The notes under the pieces are model-generated. The model was not told where the DNA came from and ran no database searches. It saw only the letters and a program-made list of their open reading frames with translations. Of a stretch of 64,000 nt of DNA, positions 44,786 through 58,413 are shown piece by piece. The stretch's first letter is position 1, and each line of letters starts with the position of its first letter. The translations under genes and the position numbers were made by a program. The stretch is from Metellina segmentata (taxonomy: Eukaryota; Arthropoda; Arachnida; Araneae; Tetragnathidae): the NCBI GenBank assembly GCA_947359465.1, contig OX375880.1, positions 24,690,714-24,754,713 on the forward strand, read 5' to 3'.

Positions 44786-47466
44786 TGCCGAGCGAGGTGG
44801 GAGGGACCGTTGTAATTTCAAAGCTCCCAATCCAAGTTCTCAGGCGATGTAATTTCTAAGGGAATGAAAATGTATTTGACTGAGATGTGGGGAGAGTGTT
44901 TTGTGTGAAGTATTCCCATAGAAATTAACGTGCTGCCGAGCGAGGTGGGAGGGACCGTTGTAATTTCAAAGCTCCCAATCCAAGTTCTCAGGAGATGTAA
45001 TTTCTAAAGGAATGAAAATGTATTTGACTGAAATGTGGGGAGAGTGTTTTGTGTGAAGTATTCCCATAGAAATTAACGTGCTGTCGAGCGAGGTGGGAGA
45101 GACCGTTGTAATTTCAAAGCTCCCAATCCAAGTTCTCAGGCGATGTAATTTCTAAGGGAATGAAAATGTATTTGACTGAGATGTGGGGAGAGTATTTTGT
45201 GTGAAGTATTCCCATAGAAATTAACGTGCTGCCGAACGAGGTGGGAAGGACCGTTGTAATTTCAAAGCTCCCACTCCAAGTTCTCAAGCGATGTAATTTC
45301 TAAGGGAATGAAAATGTATTTGACTGAGATGTGGGGAGAGTATTTTGTGTGAAGTATTCCCATAGAAATTAACGTGCTGCCGAACGAGGTGGGAAGGACC
45401 GCTGTAATTTCAAAGCTCCCAATCCAAGTTCTCAGGCGATGTAATTTCTAAGGGAATGAAAAGGTATTTGACTGAGATGTGGGGAGAGTGTTTTGTGTGA
45501 AGTATTCCCATAGAAATTAACGTGCTGCCGAACGAGGTGGGAAGGACCGCTGTAATTTCAAAGCTCCCAATCCAAGTTCTCAGGCGATGTAATTTCTAAG
45601 GGAATGAAAAGGTATTTGACTGAGATGTGGGGAGAGTGTTTTGTGTGAAGTATTCCCATTGAAATTAACGTGCTGCCGAGCGAGGTGGGAGGGACCGTTG
45701 TAATTTCAAAGCTCCCAATCCAAGTTCTCAGGCGATGTAATTTCTAAGGGAATGAAAATGTATTTGACTGAGATGTGGGGAGAGTGTTTTGTGTGAAGTA
45801 TTCCCATAGAAATTAACGTGCTGCCGAGCGAGGTGGGAGGGAGCGTTGTAATTTCGAAGCCCCCTATCCAAGTTCTCAGGCGATGTAATTTCTAAGGGAA
45901 TGAAAAGGTATTTGACTGAGATGTGGGGAGAGTGTTTTGTGTGAAGTATTCCCATAGAAATTAACGTGCTGCCGAACGAGGTGGGAAGGACCGCTGTAAT
46001 TTCAAAGCTCCCAATCCAAGTTCTCAGGCGATGTAATTTCTAAGGGAATGAAAAGGTATTTGACTGAGATGTGGGGAGAGTGTTTTGTGTGAAGTATTCC
46101 CATTGAAATTAACGTGCTGCCGAGCGAGGTGGGAGGGACCGTTGTAATTTCAAAGCTCCCAATCCAAGTTCTCAGGCGATGTAATTTCTAAGGGAATGAA
46201 AATGTATTTGACTGAGATGTGGGGAGAGTGTTTTGTGTGAAGTATTCCCATAGAAATTAACGTGCTGCCGAGCGAGGTGGGAGGGAGCGTTGTAATTTCG
46301 AAGCCCCCTATCCAAGTTCTCAGGCGATGTAATTTCTAAGGGAATGAAAAGGTATTTGACTGAGATGTGGGGAGAGTGTTTTGTGTGAAGTATTCCCATA
46401 GAAATTAACGTGCTGCCGAGCGAGATCGGAGGGACCGTTGTAATTTCAAAGCTCCCAATCCAAGTTCTCAGGCGATGTAATTTCTAAGGGAATGAAAATG
46501 TATTTGACTGAGATGTGGGGAGAGTATTTTGTGTGAAGTATTCCCATAGAAATTAACGTGCTGCCGAGCGAGGTGGGTTTGACGTTGTAATTTCAAAGCT
46601 CCCACTCCAAGTTCTCAGGCGATGTAATTTCTAAGGGAATGAAAATGTATTTGAATGAGATGTGGGGAGAGTGTTTTGTGTGAAGTATTCCCATAGAAAT
46701 TAACGTGCTGCCGAGCTAAGTGGGAGGGACCGTTGTAATTTCAAAGCTCCCAATCCAAGTTCTCAGGAGATGTAATTTCTAAAGGAATGAAAATGTATTT
46801 GACTGAAATGTGGGGAGAGTTTTTTGTGTGAAGTATTCCCATAGAAATTAACGTGCTGTCGAGCGAGGTGGGAGAGACCGTTGTAATTTCAAAGCTCCCA
46901 ATCCAAGTTCTCAGGCGATGTAATTTCTAAGGGAATGAAAAGGTATTTGACTGAGATGTGGGGAGAGTGTTTTGTGTGAAGTATTCCCATAGAAATTAAC
47001 GTGCTGCCGAGCGAGGTGGGAGGGACCGTTGTAATTTAAAAGCTCCCAATCCAAGTTCTCAGGCGATATAATTTCTAAGGGAATGAAAATGTATATGACT
47101 GAGATGTGGGGAGAGTGTTTTGTGTGAAGTATTCCCATAGAAATTAACGTGCTGCCGAGCGAGGTGGGAGGGACCGTTGTAATTTCAAAGCTCCCAATCC
47201 AAGTTCTCAGGAGATGTAATTTCTAAGGGAATGAAAAGGTATTTGACTGAGATGTGGGGAGAGTGTTTTGTGTGAAGTATTCCCATAGAAATTAACGTGC
47301 TGCCGAGCGAGGTGGGAGGGAGCGTTGTAATTTCGAAGCCCCCTATCCAAGTTCTCAGTCGATGTAATTTCTAAGGGAATGAAAAGGTATTTGACTGAGA
47401 TGTGGGGAGAGTGTTTTGTGTGAAGTATTCCCATAGAAATTAACGTGCTGCCGAGCGAGATCGGAG
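44785..47466. repeat. Mosaic stretch with 3-monomer local repeats
   Basis: Monomers of known types in a new order. Near 45,490-46,400 the plain monomer, TTTCGAAGCC monomer and CCCATTG monomer recur at 444 bp. A hybrid at about 45,240-45,390 has a GAAGGACCGTTG joint, CCCACTCC and CTCAAGCG. From about 46.4 kb the order follows 43.6-44.1 kb (TTGAATGAGA at 43,840 and 46,651, 2,811 bp = 19 monomers minus 1). From 46.9 kb it follows 40.1 kb at 6,804 bp. Confidence 0.72.
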
Positions 47467-50400
47467 GGACCGTTGTAATTTCAAAGCTCCCAATCCAAGT
47501 TCTCAGGCGATGTAATTTCTAAGGGAATGAAAATGTATTTGACTGAGATGTGGGGAGAGTATTTTGTGTGAAGTATTCCCATAGAAATTAACGTGCTGCC
47601 GAACGAGGTGGGAAGGACCGCTGTAATTTCAAAGCTCCCAATCCAAGTTCTCAGGCGATGTAATTTCTAAGGGAATGAAAAGGTATTTGACTGAGATGTG
47701 GGGAGAGTGTTTTGTGTGAAGTATTCCCATTGAAATTAACGTGCTGCCGAGCGAGGTGGGAGGGACCGTTGTAATTTCAAAGCTCCCAATCCAAGTTCTC
47801 AGGCGATGTAATTTCTAAGGGAATGAAAATGTATTTGACTGAGATGTGGGGAGAGTGTTTTGTGTGAAGTATTCCCATAGAAATTAACGTGCTGCCGAGC
47901 GAGGTGGGAGGGACCGTTGTAATTTCAAAGCTCCCAATCCAAGTTCTCAGGAGATGTAATTTCTAAAGGAATGAAAATGTATTTGACTGAAATGTGGGGA
48001 GAGTGTTTTGTGTGAAGTATTCCCATAGAAATTAACGTGCTGTCGAGCGAGGTGGGAGAGACCGTTGTAATTTCAAAGCTCCCAATCCAAGTTCTCAGGC
48101 GATGTAATTTCTAAGGGAATGAAAAGGTATTTGACTGAGATGTGGGGAGAGTGTTTTGTGTGAAGTATTCCCATTGAAATTAACGTGCTGCCGAGCAAGG
48201 TGGGAGGGACCGTTGTAATTTCAAAGCTCCCAATCCAAGTTCTCAGGCGATGTAATTTCTAAGGGAATGAAAATGTATTTGACTGAGATGTGGGGAGAGT
48301 GTTTTGTGTGAAGTATTCCGATAGAAATTAACGTGCTGCCGAGCGAGGTGGGAGGGACCGTTGTAATTTCAAAGCTCCCAATCCAAGTTCTCAGGCGATG
48401 TAATTTCTAAGGGAATGAAAATGTATTTGACTGAGATGTGGGGAGAGTGTTTTGTGTGAAGTATTCCCATAGAAATTAACGTGCTGCCGAGCGAGGTGGG
48501 AGGGAGCGTTGTAATTTCAAAGCTCCCTATCCAAGTTCTCAGGCGATGTAATTTCTAAGGGAATGAAAATGTATTTGACTGAGATGTGGGGAGAGTATTT
48601 TGTGTGAAGTATTCCCATAGAAATTAACGTGCTGCCGAACGAGGTGGGAGGGACCGCTGTAATTTCAAAGCTCCCAATCCAAGTTCTCAGGCGATGTAAT
48701 TTCTAAGGGAATGAAAAGGTATTTGACTGAGATGTGGGGAGAGTGTTTTGTGTGAAGTATTCCCATTGAAATTAACGTGCTGCCGAGCGAGGTGGGAGGG
48801 ACCGTTGTAATTTCAAAGCTCCCAATCCAAGTTCTCAGGCGATGTAATTTCTAAGGGAATGAAAAGGTATTTGACTGAGATGTGGGGAGAGTGTTTTGTG
48901 TGAAGTATTCCCATTGAAATTAACGTGCTGCCGAGCGAGGTGGGAGGGACCGTTGTAATTTCAAAGCTCCCAATCCAAGTTCTCAGGCGATGTAATTTAT
49001 AAGGGAATGAAAATGTATTTGACTGAGATGTGGGGAGAGTGTTTTGTGTGAAGTATTCCCATAGAAATTAACGTGCTGCCGAGCGAGGTGGGAGGGACCG
49101 TTGTAATTTCAAAGCTCCCAATCCAAGTTCTCAGGCGATGTAATTTCTAAGGGAATGCAAAGGTATTTGACTGAGATGTGGGGAGAGTGTTTTGTGTGAA
49201 GTGTTCCCATAGAAATTAACGTGCTGCCGAGCGAGGTGGGTTTGACGTTGTAATTTCAAAGCTCCCAATCCAAGTTCTCAGGCGATGTAATTTCTAAGGG
49301 AATGAAAATGTATTTGACTGAGATGTGGGGAGAGTGTTTTGTGTGAAGTATTCCCATAGAAATTAACGTGCTGCCGAGCGAGGTGGGAGGGACCGTTGTA
49401 ATTTCAAAGCTCCCAATCCAAGTTCTCAGGAGATGTAATTTCTAAAGGAATGAAAATGTATTTGACTGAAATGTGGGGAGAGTGTTTTGTGTGAAGTATT
49501 CCCATAGAAATTAACGTGCTGTCGAGCGAGGTGGGAGAGACCGTTGTAATTTCAAAGCTCCCAATCCAAGTTCTCAGGCGATGTAATTTCTAAGGGAATG
49601 AAAAGGTATTTGACTGAGATGTGGGGAGAGTGTTTTGTGTGAAGTATTCCCATAGAAATTAACGTGCTGCCGAGCGAGGTGGGAGGGACCGTTGTAATTT
49701 AAAAGCTCCCAATCCAAGTTCTCAGGCGATGTAATTTCTAAGGGAATGAAAAGGTATTTGACTGAGATGTGGGGAGAGTGTTTTGTGTGAAGTATTCCCA
49801 TAGAAATTAACGTGCTGCCGAGCGAGGTGGGAGGGACCGTTGTAATTTAAAAGCTCCCAATCCAAGTTCTCAGGCGATGTAATTTCTAAGGGAATGAAAA
49901 TGTATATGACTGAGATGTGGGGAGAGTTTTGTGTGAAGTATTCCGATAGAAATTAACGTGCTGCCGAGCGAGGTGGGAGGGACCGTTGTAATTTCAAAGC
50001 TCCCAATCCAAGTTCTCAGGAGATGTAATTTCTAAGGGAATGAAAATGTATTTGACTGAGATGTGGGGAGAGTGTTTTGTGTGAAGTATTCCCATAGAAT
50101 TTAACGTGCTGCCGAGCGAGGTGGGAGGGAGCGTTGTAATTTCGAAGCTCCCTATCCAAGTTCTCAGGCGATGTAATTTCTAAGGGAATGAAAAGGTATT
50201 TGACTGAGATGTGGGGAGAGTGTTTTGTGTGAAGTATTTCCATAGAAATTAACGTGCTGCCGAGCGAGATGGGAGGGACCGTAGTAATTTCAAAGCTCCC
50301 AATCCAAGTTCTCAGGCGATGTAATTTCTAAGGGAATGCAAATGTATTTGACTGAGATGTGGGGAGAGTATTTTGTGTGAAGTATTCCCATAGAAATTAA

Positions 50401-51311
50401 CGTGCTGCCGAACGAGGTGGGAAGGACCGCTGTAATTTCAAAGCTCCCAATCCAAGTTCTCAGGCGATGTAATTTCTAAGGGAATGAAAAGGTATTTGAC
50501 TGAGATGTGGGGAGAGTGTTTTGTGTGAAGTATTCCCATTGAAATTAACGTGCTCCCGAGCGAGGTGGGAGGGACCGTTGTAATTTCAAAGCTCCCAATC
50601 CAAGTTCTCAGGCGATGTAATTTCTAAGGGAATGAAAAGGTATTTGACTGAGATGTGGGGAGAGTGTTTTGTGTGAAGTATTCCCATAGAAATTAACGTG
50701 CTGCCGAGCGAGATCGGAGGGACCGTTGTAATTTCAAAGCTCCCAATCCAAGTTCTCAGGCGATGTAATTTCTAAGGGAATGAAAATGTATTTGACTGAG
50801 ATGTGGGGAGAGTATTTTGTGTGAAGTATTCCCATAGAAATTAACGTGCTGCCGAACGAGGTGGGAAGGACCGCTGTAATTTCAAAGCTCCCAATCCAAG
50901 TTCTCAGGCGATGTAATTTCTAAGGGAATGAAAAGGTATTTGACTGAGATGTGGGGAGAGTGTTTTGTGTGAAGTATTCCCATTGAAATTAACGTGCTGC
51001 CGAGCGAGGTGGGAGGGACCGTTGTAATTTCAAAGCTCCCAATCCAAGTTCTCAGGCGATGTAATTTCTAAGGGAATGAAAATGTATTTGACTGAGATGT
51101 GGGGAGAGTGTTTTGTGTGAAGTATTCCCATAGAAATTAACGTGCTGCCGAGCGAGGTGGGAGGGAGCGTTGTAATTTCGAAGCCCCCTATCCAAGTTCT
51201 CAGGCGATGTAATTTCTAAGGGAATGAAAAGGTATTTGACTGAGATGTGGGGAGAGTGTTTTGTGTGAAGTATTCCCATAGAAATTAACGTGCTGCCGAG
51301 CGAGATCGGAG
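47467..51311. repeat. Large HOR copy one, 26 monomers (3,845 bp)
   Basis: It starts after an AGATCGGAGG joint and is followed by a copy with the same opening at 51,312. Shared rare markers are GAGCAAGGTGGG (48,193 and 52,038), TTTATAAGGG (48,995 and 52,840), GAGAGTTTTGTG with GT lost (49,925 and 53,473), GAAGTATTTCC and GCAAATG. Copy one has two extra monomers near 49.1-49.4 kb (GCAAAGG with GTGTTCCC, then TTTGACG). Confidence 0.8.
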
Positions 51312-54300
51312 GGACCGTTGTAATTTCAAAGCTCCCAATCCAAGTTCTCAGGCGATGTAATTTCTAAGGGAATGAAAATGTATTTGACTGAGATGTGGGG
51401 AGAGTATTTTGTGTGAAGTATTCCCATAGAAATTAACGTGCTGCCGAACGAGGTGGGAAGGACCGCTGTAATTTCAAAGCTCCCAATCCAAGTTCTCAGG
51501 CGATGTAATTTCTAAGGGAATGAAAAGGTATTTGACTGAGATGTGGGGAGAGTGTTTTGTGTGAAGTATTCCCATTGAAATTAACGTGCTGCCGAGCGAG
51601 GTGGGAGGGACCGTTGTAATTTCAAAGCTCCCAATCCAAGTTCTCAGGCGATGTAATTTCTAAGGGAATGAAAATGTATTTGACTGAGATGTGGGGAGAG
51701 TGTTTTGTGTGAAGTATTCCCATAGAAATTAACGTGCTGCCGAGCGAGGTGGGAGGGACCGTTGTAATTTCAAAGCTCCCAATCCAAGTTCTCAGGAGAT
51801 GTAATTTCTAAAGGAATGAAAATGTATTTGACTGAAATGTGGGGAGAGTGTTTTGTGTGAAGTATTCCCATAGAAATTAACGTGCTGTCGAGCGAGGTGG
51901 GAGAGACCGTTGTAATTTCAAAGCTCCCAATCCAAGTTCTCAGGCGATGTAATTTCTAAGGGAATGAAAAGGTATTTGACTGAGATGTGGGGAGAGTGTT
52001 TTGTGTGAAGTATTCCCATTGAAATTAACGTGCTGCCGAGCAAGGTGGGAGGGACCGTTGTAATTTCAAAGCTCCCAATCCAAGTTCTCAGGCGATGTAA
52101 TTTCTAAGGGAATGAAAATGTATTTGACTGAGATGTGGGGAGAGTGTTTTGTGTGAAGTATTCCGATAGAAATGAACGTGCTGCCGAGCGAGGTGGGAGT
52201 GACCGTTGTAATTTCAAAGCTCCCAATCCAAGTTCTCAGGCGATGTAATTTCTAAGGGAATGAAAATGTATTTGACTGAGATGTGGGGAGAGTGTTTTGT
52301 GTGAAGTATTCCCATAGAAATTAACGTGCTGCCGAGCGAGGTGGGAGGGAGCGTTGTAATTTCAAAGCTCCCTATCCAAGTTCTCAGGCGATGTAATTTC
52401 TAAGGGAATGAAAATGTATTTGACTGAGATGTGGGGAGAGTATTTTGTGTGAAGTATTCCCATAGAAATTAACGTGCTGCCGAACGAGGTGGGAGGGACC
52501 GCTGTAATTTCAAAGCTCCCAATCCAAGTTCTCAGGCGATGTAATTTCTAAGGGAATGAAAAGGTATTTGACTGAGATGTGGGGAGAGTGTTTTGTGTGA
52601 AGTATTCCCATTGAAATTAACGTGCTGCCGAGCGAGGTGGGAGGGACCGTTGTAATTTCAAAGCTCCCAATCCAAGTTCTCAGGCGATGTAATTTCTAAG
52701 GGAATGAAAAGGTATTTGACTGAGATGTGGGGAGAGTGTTTTGTGTGAAGTATTCCCATTGAAATTAACGTGCTGCCGAGCGAGGTGGGAGGGACCGTTG
52801 TAATTTCAAAGCTCCCAATCCAAGTTCTCAGGCGATGTAATTTATAAGGGAATGAAAATGTATTTGACTGAGATGTGGGGAGAGTGTTTTGTGTGAAGTA
52901 TTCCCATAGAAATTAACGTGCTGCCGAGCGAGGTGGGAGGGACCGTTGTAATTTCAAAGCTCCCAATCCAAGTTCTCAGGAGATGTAATTTCTAAAGGAA
53001 TGAAAATGTATTTGACTGAAATGTGGGGAGAGTGTTTTGTGTGAAGTATTCCCATAGAAATTAACGTGCTGTCGAGCGAGGTGGGAGAGACCGTTGTAAT
53101 TTCAAAGCTCCCAATCCAAGTTCTCAGGCGATGTAATTTCTAAGGGAATGAAAAGGTATTTGACTGAGATGTGGGGAGAGTGTTTTGTGTGAAGTATTCC
53201 CATAGAAATTAACGTGCTGCCGAGCGAGGTGGGAGGGACCGTTGTAATTTAAAAGCTCCCAATCCAAGTTCTCAGGCGATGTAATTTCTAAGGGAATGAA
53301 AAGGTATTTGACTGAGATGTGGGGAGAGTGTTTTGTGTGAAGTATTCCCATAGAAATTAACGTGCTGCCGAGCGAGGTGGGAGGGACCGTTGTAATTTAA
53401 AAGCTCCCAATCCAAGTTCTCAGGCGATGTAATTTCTAAGGGAATGAAAATGTATATGACTGAGATGTGGGGAGAGTTTTGTGTGAAGTATTCCGATAGA
53501 AATTAACGTGCTGCCGAGCGAGGTGGGAGGGACCGTTGTAATTTCAAAGCTCCCAATCCAAGTTCTCAGGAGATGTAATTTCTAAGGGAATGAAAATGTA
53601 TTTGACTGAGATGTGGGGAGAGTGTTTTGTGTGAAGTATTCCCATAGAAATTAATGTGCTGTCGAGCGAGGTGGGAGAAACTGTTGTAATTTCAAAGCTC
53701 CCAATCCAAGTTCTCATGCGATGTAATTTCTAAGGGAATGAAAATGTATTTGACTGAGATGTGGGGAGAGTGTTTTGTGTGAAGTATTCCCATAGAATTT
53801 AACGTGCTGCCGAGCGAGGTGGGAGGGAGCGTTGTAATTTCGAAGCTCCCTATCCAAGTTCTCAGGCGATGTAATTTCTAAGGGAATGAAAAGGTATTTG
53901 ACTGAGATGTGGGGAGAGTGTTTTGTGTGAAGTATTTCCATAGAAATTAACGTGCTGCCGAGCGAGATGGGAGGGACCGTTGTAATTTCAAAGCTCCCAA
54001 TCCAAGTTCTCAGGCGATGTAATTTCTAAGGGAATGCAAATGTATTTGACTGAGATGTGGGGAGAGTATTTTGTGTGAAGTATTCCCATAGAAATTAACG
54101 TGCTGCCGAACGAGGTGGGAAGGACCGCTGTAATTTCAAAGCTCCCAATCCAAGTTCTCAGGCGATGTAATTTCTAAGGGAATGAAAAGGTATTTGACTG
54201 AGATGTGGGGAGAGTGTTTTGTGTGAAGTATTCCCATTGAAATTAACGTGCTGCCGAGCGAGGTGGGAGGGACCGTTGTAATTTCAAAGCTCCCAATCCA

Positions 54301-55009
54301 AGTTCTCAGGCGATGTAATTTCTAAGGGAATGAAAAGGTATTTGACTGAGATGTGGGGAGAGTGTTTTGTGTGAAGTATTCCCATAGAAATTAACGTGCT
54401 GCCGAGCGAGATCGGAGGGACCGTTGTAATTTCAAAGCTCCCAATCCAAGTTCTCAGGCGATGTAATTTCTAAGGGAATGAAAATGTATTTGACTGAGAT
54501 GTGGGGAGAGTATTTTGTGTGAAGTATTCCCATAGAAATTAACGTGCTGCCGAACGAGGTGGGAAGGACCGCTGTAATTTCAAAGCTCCCAATCCAAGTT
54601 CTCAGGCGATGTAATTTCTAAGGGAATGAAAAGGTATTTGACTGAGATGTGGGGAGAGTGTTTTGTGTGAAGTATTCCCATTGAAATTAACGTGCTGCCG
54701 AGCGAGGTGGGAGGGACCGTTGTAATTTCAAAGCTCCCAATCCAAGTTCTCAGGCGATGTAATTTCTAAGGGAATGAAAATGTATTTGACTGAGATGTGG
54801 GGAGAGTGTTTTGTGTGAAGTATTCCCATAGAAATTAACGTGCTGCCGAGCGAGGTGGGAGGGAGCGTTGTAATTTCGAAGCCCCCTATCCAAGTTCTCA
54901 GGCGATGTAATTTCTAAGGGAATGAAAAGGTATTCGACTGAGATGTGGGGAGAGTGTTTTGTGTGAAGTATTCCCATAGAAATTAACGTGCTGCCGAGCG
55001 AGATCGGAG
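51312..55009. repeat. Large HOR copy two, 25 monomers (3,698 bp)
   Basis: It is the partner of 47,467-51,311. Relative to it the offset changes from 3,845 to 3,550 (two monomers lost near 52,940) and then to 3,698 (one monomer gained at about 53,655-53,800, with AATGTGCTGTCG, GAGAAACTG and CATGCGATG). Private changes are AAATGAACG near 52,172, GGAGTGACC near 52,197 and TATTCGACTG near 54,932. Confidence 0.8.
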
Positions 55010-58000
55010 GGACCGTTGTAATTTCAAAGCTCCCAATCCAAGTTCTCAGGCGATGTAATTTCTAAGGGAATGAAAATGTATTTGACTGAGATGTGGGGAG
55101 AGTATATTGTGTGAAGTATTCCCATAGAAATTAACGTGCTGCCGAACGAGGTGGGAAGGACCGCTGTAATTTCAAAGCTCCCAATCCAAGTTCTCAGGCG
55201 ATGTAATTTCTAAGGGAATGAAAAGGTATTTGACTGAGATGTGGGGAGAGTGTTTTGTGTGAAGTATTCCCATTGAAATTAACGTGCTGCCGAGCGAGGT
55301 GGGAGGGACCGTTGTAATTTCAAAGCTCCCAATCCAAGTTCTCAGGCGATGTAATTTCTAAGGGAATGAAAATGTATTTGACTGAGATGTGGGGAGAGTG
55401 TTTTGTGTGAAGTATTCCCATAGAAATTAACGTGCTGCCGAGCGAGGTGGGAGGGACCGTTGTAATTTCAAAGCTCCCAATCCAAGTTCTCAGGCGATGT
55501 AATTTCTAAGGGAATGAAAATGTATTTGACTGAGATGTGGGGAGAGTGTTTTGTGTGAAGTATTCCCATAGAAATTAACGTGCTGCCGAGCGAGGTGGGA
55601 GGGAGCGTTGTAATTTCAAAGCTCCCTATCCAAGTTCTCAGGCGATGTAATTTCTAAGGGAATGAAAATGTATTTGACTGAGATGTGGGGAGAGTATTTT
55701 GTGTGAAGTATTCCCATAGAAATTAACGTGCTGCCGAACGAGGTGGGAGGGACCGCTGTAATTTCAAAGCTCCCAATCCAAGTTCTCAGGCGATGTAATT
55801 TCTAAGGGAATGAAAAGGTATTTGACTGAGATGTGGGGAGAGTGTTTTGTGTGAAGTATTCCCATTGAAATTAACGTGCTGCCGAGCGAGGTGGGAGGGA
55901 CCGTTGTAATTTCAAAGCTCCCAATCCAAGTTCTCAGGCGATGTAATTTCTAAGGGAATGAAAATGTATTTGACTGAGATGTGGGGAGAGTGTTTTGTGT
56001 GAAGTATTCCCATAGAAATTAACGTGCTGCCGAGCGAGGTGGGAGGGAGCGTTGTAATTTCGAAGCCCCCTATCCAAGTTCTCAGGCGATGTAATTTCTA
56101 AGGGAATGAAAAGGTATTTGACTGAGATGTGGGGAGAGTGTTTTGTGTGAAGTATTCCCATAGAAATTAACGTGCTGCCGAGCGAGATCGGAGGGACCGT
56201 TGTAATTTCAAAGCTCCCAATCCAAGTTCTCAGGCGATGTAATTTCTAAGGGAATGAAAATGTATTTGACTGAGATGTGGGGAGAGTATTTTGTGTGAAG
56301 TATTCCCATAGAAATTAACGTGCTGCCGAACGAGGTGGGAAGGACCGCTGTAATTTCAAAGCTCCCAATCCAAGTTCTCAGGCGATGTAATTTCTAAGGG
56401 AATGAAAAGGTATTTGACTGAGATGTCTGGAGAGTGTTTTGTGTGAAGTATTCCCATTGAAATTAACGTGCTGCCGAGCGAGGTGGGAGGGACCGTTGTA
56501 ATTTCAAAGCTCCCAATCCAAGTTCTCAGGCGATGTAATTTCTAAGGGAATGAAAATGTATTTGACTGAGATGTGGGGAGAGTGTTTTGTGTGAAGTATT
56601 CCCATAGAAATTAACGTGCTGCCGAGCGAGGTGGGAGGGAGCGTTGTAATTTCGAAGCCCCCTATCCAAGTTCTCAGGCGATGTAATTTCTAAGGGAATG
56701 AAAAGGTATTTGACTGAGATGTGGGGAGAGTGTTTTGTGTGAAGTATTCCCATAGAAATTAACGTGCTGCCGAGCGAGATCGGAGGGACCGTTGTAATTT
56801 CAAAGCTCCCAATCCAAGTTCTCAGGCGATGTAATTTCTAAGGGAATGAAAATGTATTTGACTGAGATGTGGGGAGAGTATTTTGTGTGAAGTATTCCCA
56901 TAGAAATTAACGTGCTGCCGAACGAGGTGGAAAGGACCGCTGTAATTTCAAAGCTCCCAATCCAAGTTCTCAGGCGATGTAATTTCTAAGGGAATGAAAA
57001 GGTATTTGACTGAGATGTGGGGAGAGTATTTTGTGTGAAGTATTCCCATAGAAATTAACGTGCTGCCGAACGAGGTGGGAGGGACCGCTGTAATTTCAAA
57101 GCTCCCAATCCAAGTTCTCAGGCGATGTAATTTCTAAGGGAATGAAAAGGTATTTGACTGAGATGTGGGGAGAGTGTTTTGTGTGAAGTATTCCCATTGA
57201 AATTAACGTGCTGCCGAGCGAGGTGGGAGGGACCGTTGTAATTTCAAAGCTCCCAATCCAAGTTCTCAGGCGATGTAATTTCTAAGGGAATGAAAATGTA
57301 TTTGACTGAGATGTGGGGAGAGTGTTTTGTGTGAAGTATTCCCATAGAAATTAACGTGCTGCCGAGCGAGGTGGGAGGGAGCGTTGTAATTTCGAAGCCC
57401 CCTATCCAAGTTCTCAGGCGATGTAATTTCTAAGGGAATGAAAAGGTATTTGACTGAGATGTGGGGAGAGTGTTTTGTGTGAAATATTCCCATAGAAATT
57501 AACGTGCTGCCGAGCGAGATCGGAGGGACCGTTGTAATTTCAAAGCTCCCAATCCAAGTTCTCAGGCGATGTAATTTCTAAGGGAATGAAAATGTATTTG
57601 ACTGAGATGTGGGGAGAGTATTTTGTGTGAAGTATTCCCATAGAAATTAACGTGCTGCCGAACGAGGTGGGAAGGACCGCTGTAATTTCAAAGCTCCCAA
57701 TCCAAGTTCTCAGGCGATGTAATTTCTAAGGGAATGAAAAGGTATTTGACTGAGATGTGGGGAGAGTGTTTTGTGTGAAGTATTCCCATTGAAATTAACG
57801 TGCTGCCGAGCGAGGTGGGAGGGACCGTTGTAATTTCAAAGCTCCCAATCCAAGTTCTCAGGCGATGTAATTTCTAAGGGAATGAAAATGTATTTGACTG
57901 AGATGTGGGGAGAGTGTTTTGTGTGAAGTATTCCCATAGAAATTAACGTGCTGCCGAGCGAGGTGGGAGGGAGCGTTGTAATTTCGAAGCCCCCTATCCA

Positions 58001-58413
58001 AGTTCTCAGGCGATGTAATTTCTAAGGGAATGAAAAGGTATTTGACTGAGATGTGGGGAGAGTGTTTTGTGTGAAGTATTCCCATAGAAATTAACGTGCT
58101 GCCGAGCGAGATCGGAGGGACCGTTGTAATTTCAAAGCTCCCAATCCAAGTTCTCAGGCGATGTAATTTCTAAGGGAATGAAAATGTATTTGACTGAGAT
58201 GTGGTGAGAGTATTTTGTGTGAAGTATTCCCATAGAAATTAACGTGCTGCCGAACGAGGTGGGAAGGACCGCTGTAATTTCAAAGCTCCCAATCCAAGTT
58301 CTCAGGCGATGTAATTTCTAAGGGAATGAAAAGGTATTTGACTGAGATGTGGGGAGAGTGTTTTGTGTGAAGTATTCCCATTGAAATTAACGTGCTGCCG
58401 AGCGAGGTGGGAG
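54714..58413. repeat. 4-monomer HOR, 592-bp units with one 740-bp unit
   Basis: Units start at 54,714, 55,306, 55,898, 56,490, 57,230 and 57,822. The clean order is j (ending GAGCG), b (TTTCGAAGCC, GAAAAGG, ending AGATCGG), h (GAGAGTATTTTG, GAACG) and i (ACCGCTG, CCCATTG). The unit at 56,490 has five monomers: an i/h hybrid near 56,935-57,080 has ACCGCTG and GAAAAGG but GAGAGTATTTTG. The unit at 55,306 replaces b and h with other types. This is the most regular short HOR of the right half. Confidence 0.87.

Noticed and set aside
1664..58085. About fifty minus-strand open frames of 75 codons with near-identical products
   Set aside because: They lie across 1.5 satellite monomers, shift frame at each monomer (148 = 3 x 49 + 1), and exist only where one substitution removes a stop. 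No start context, signal or known domain supports them.
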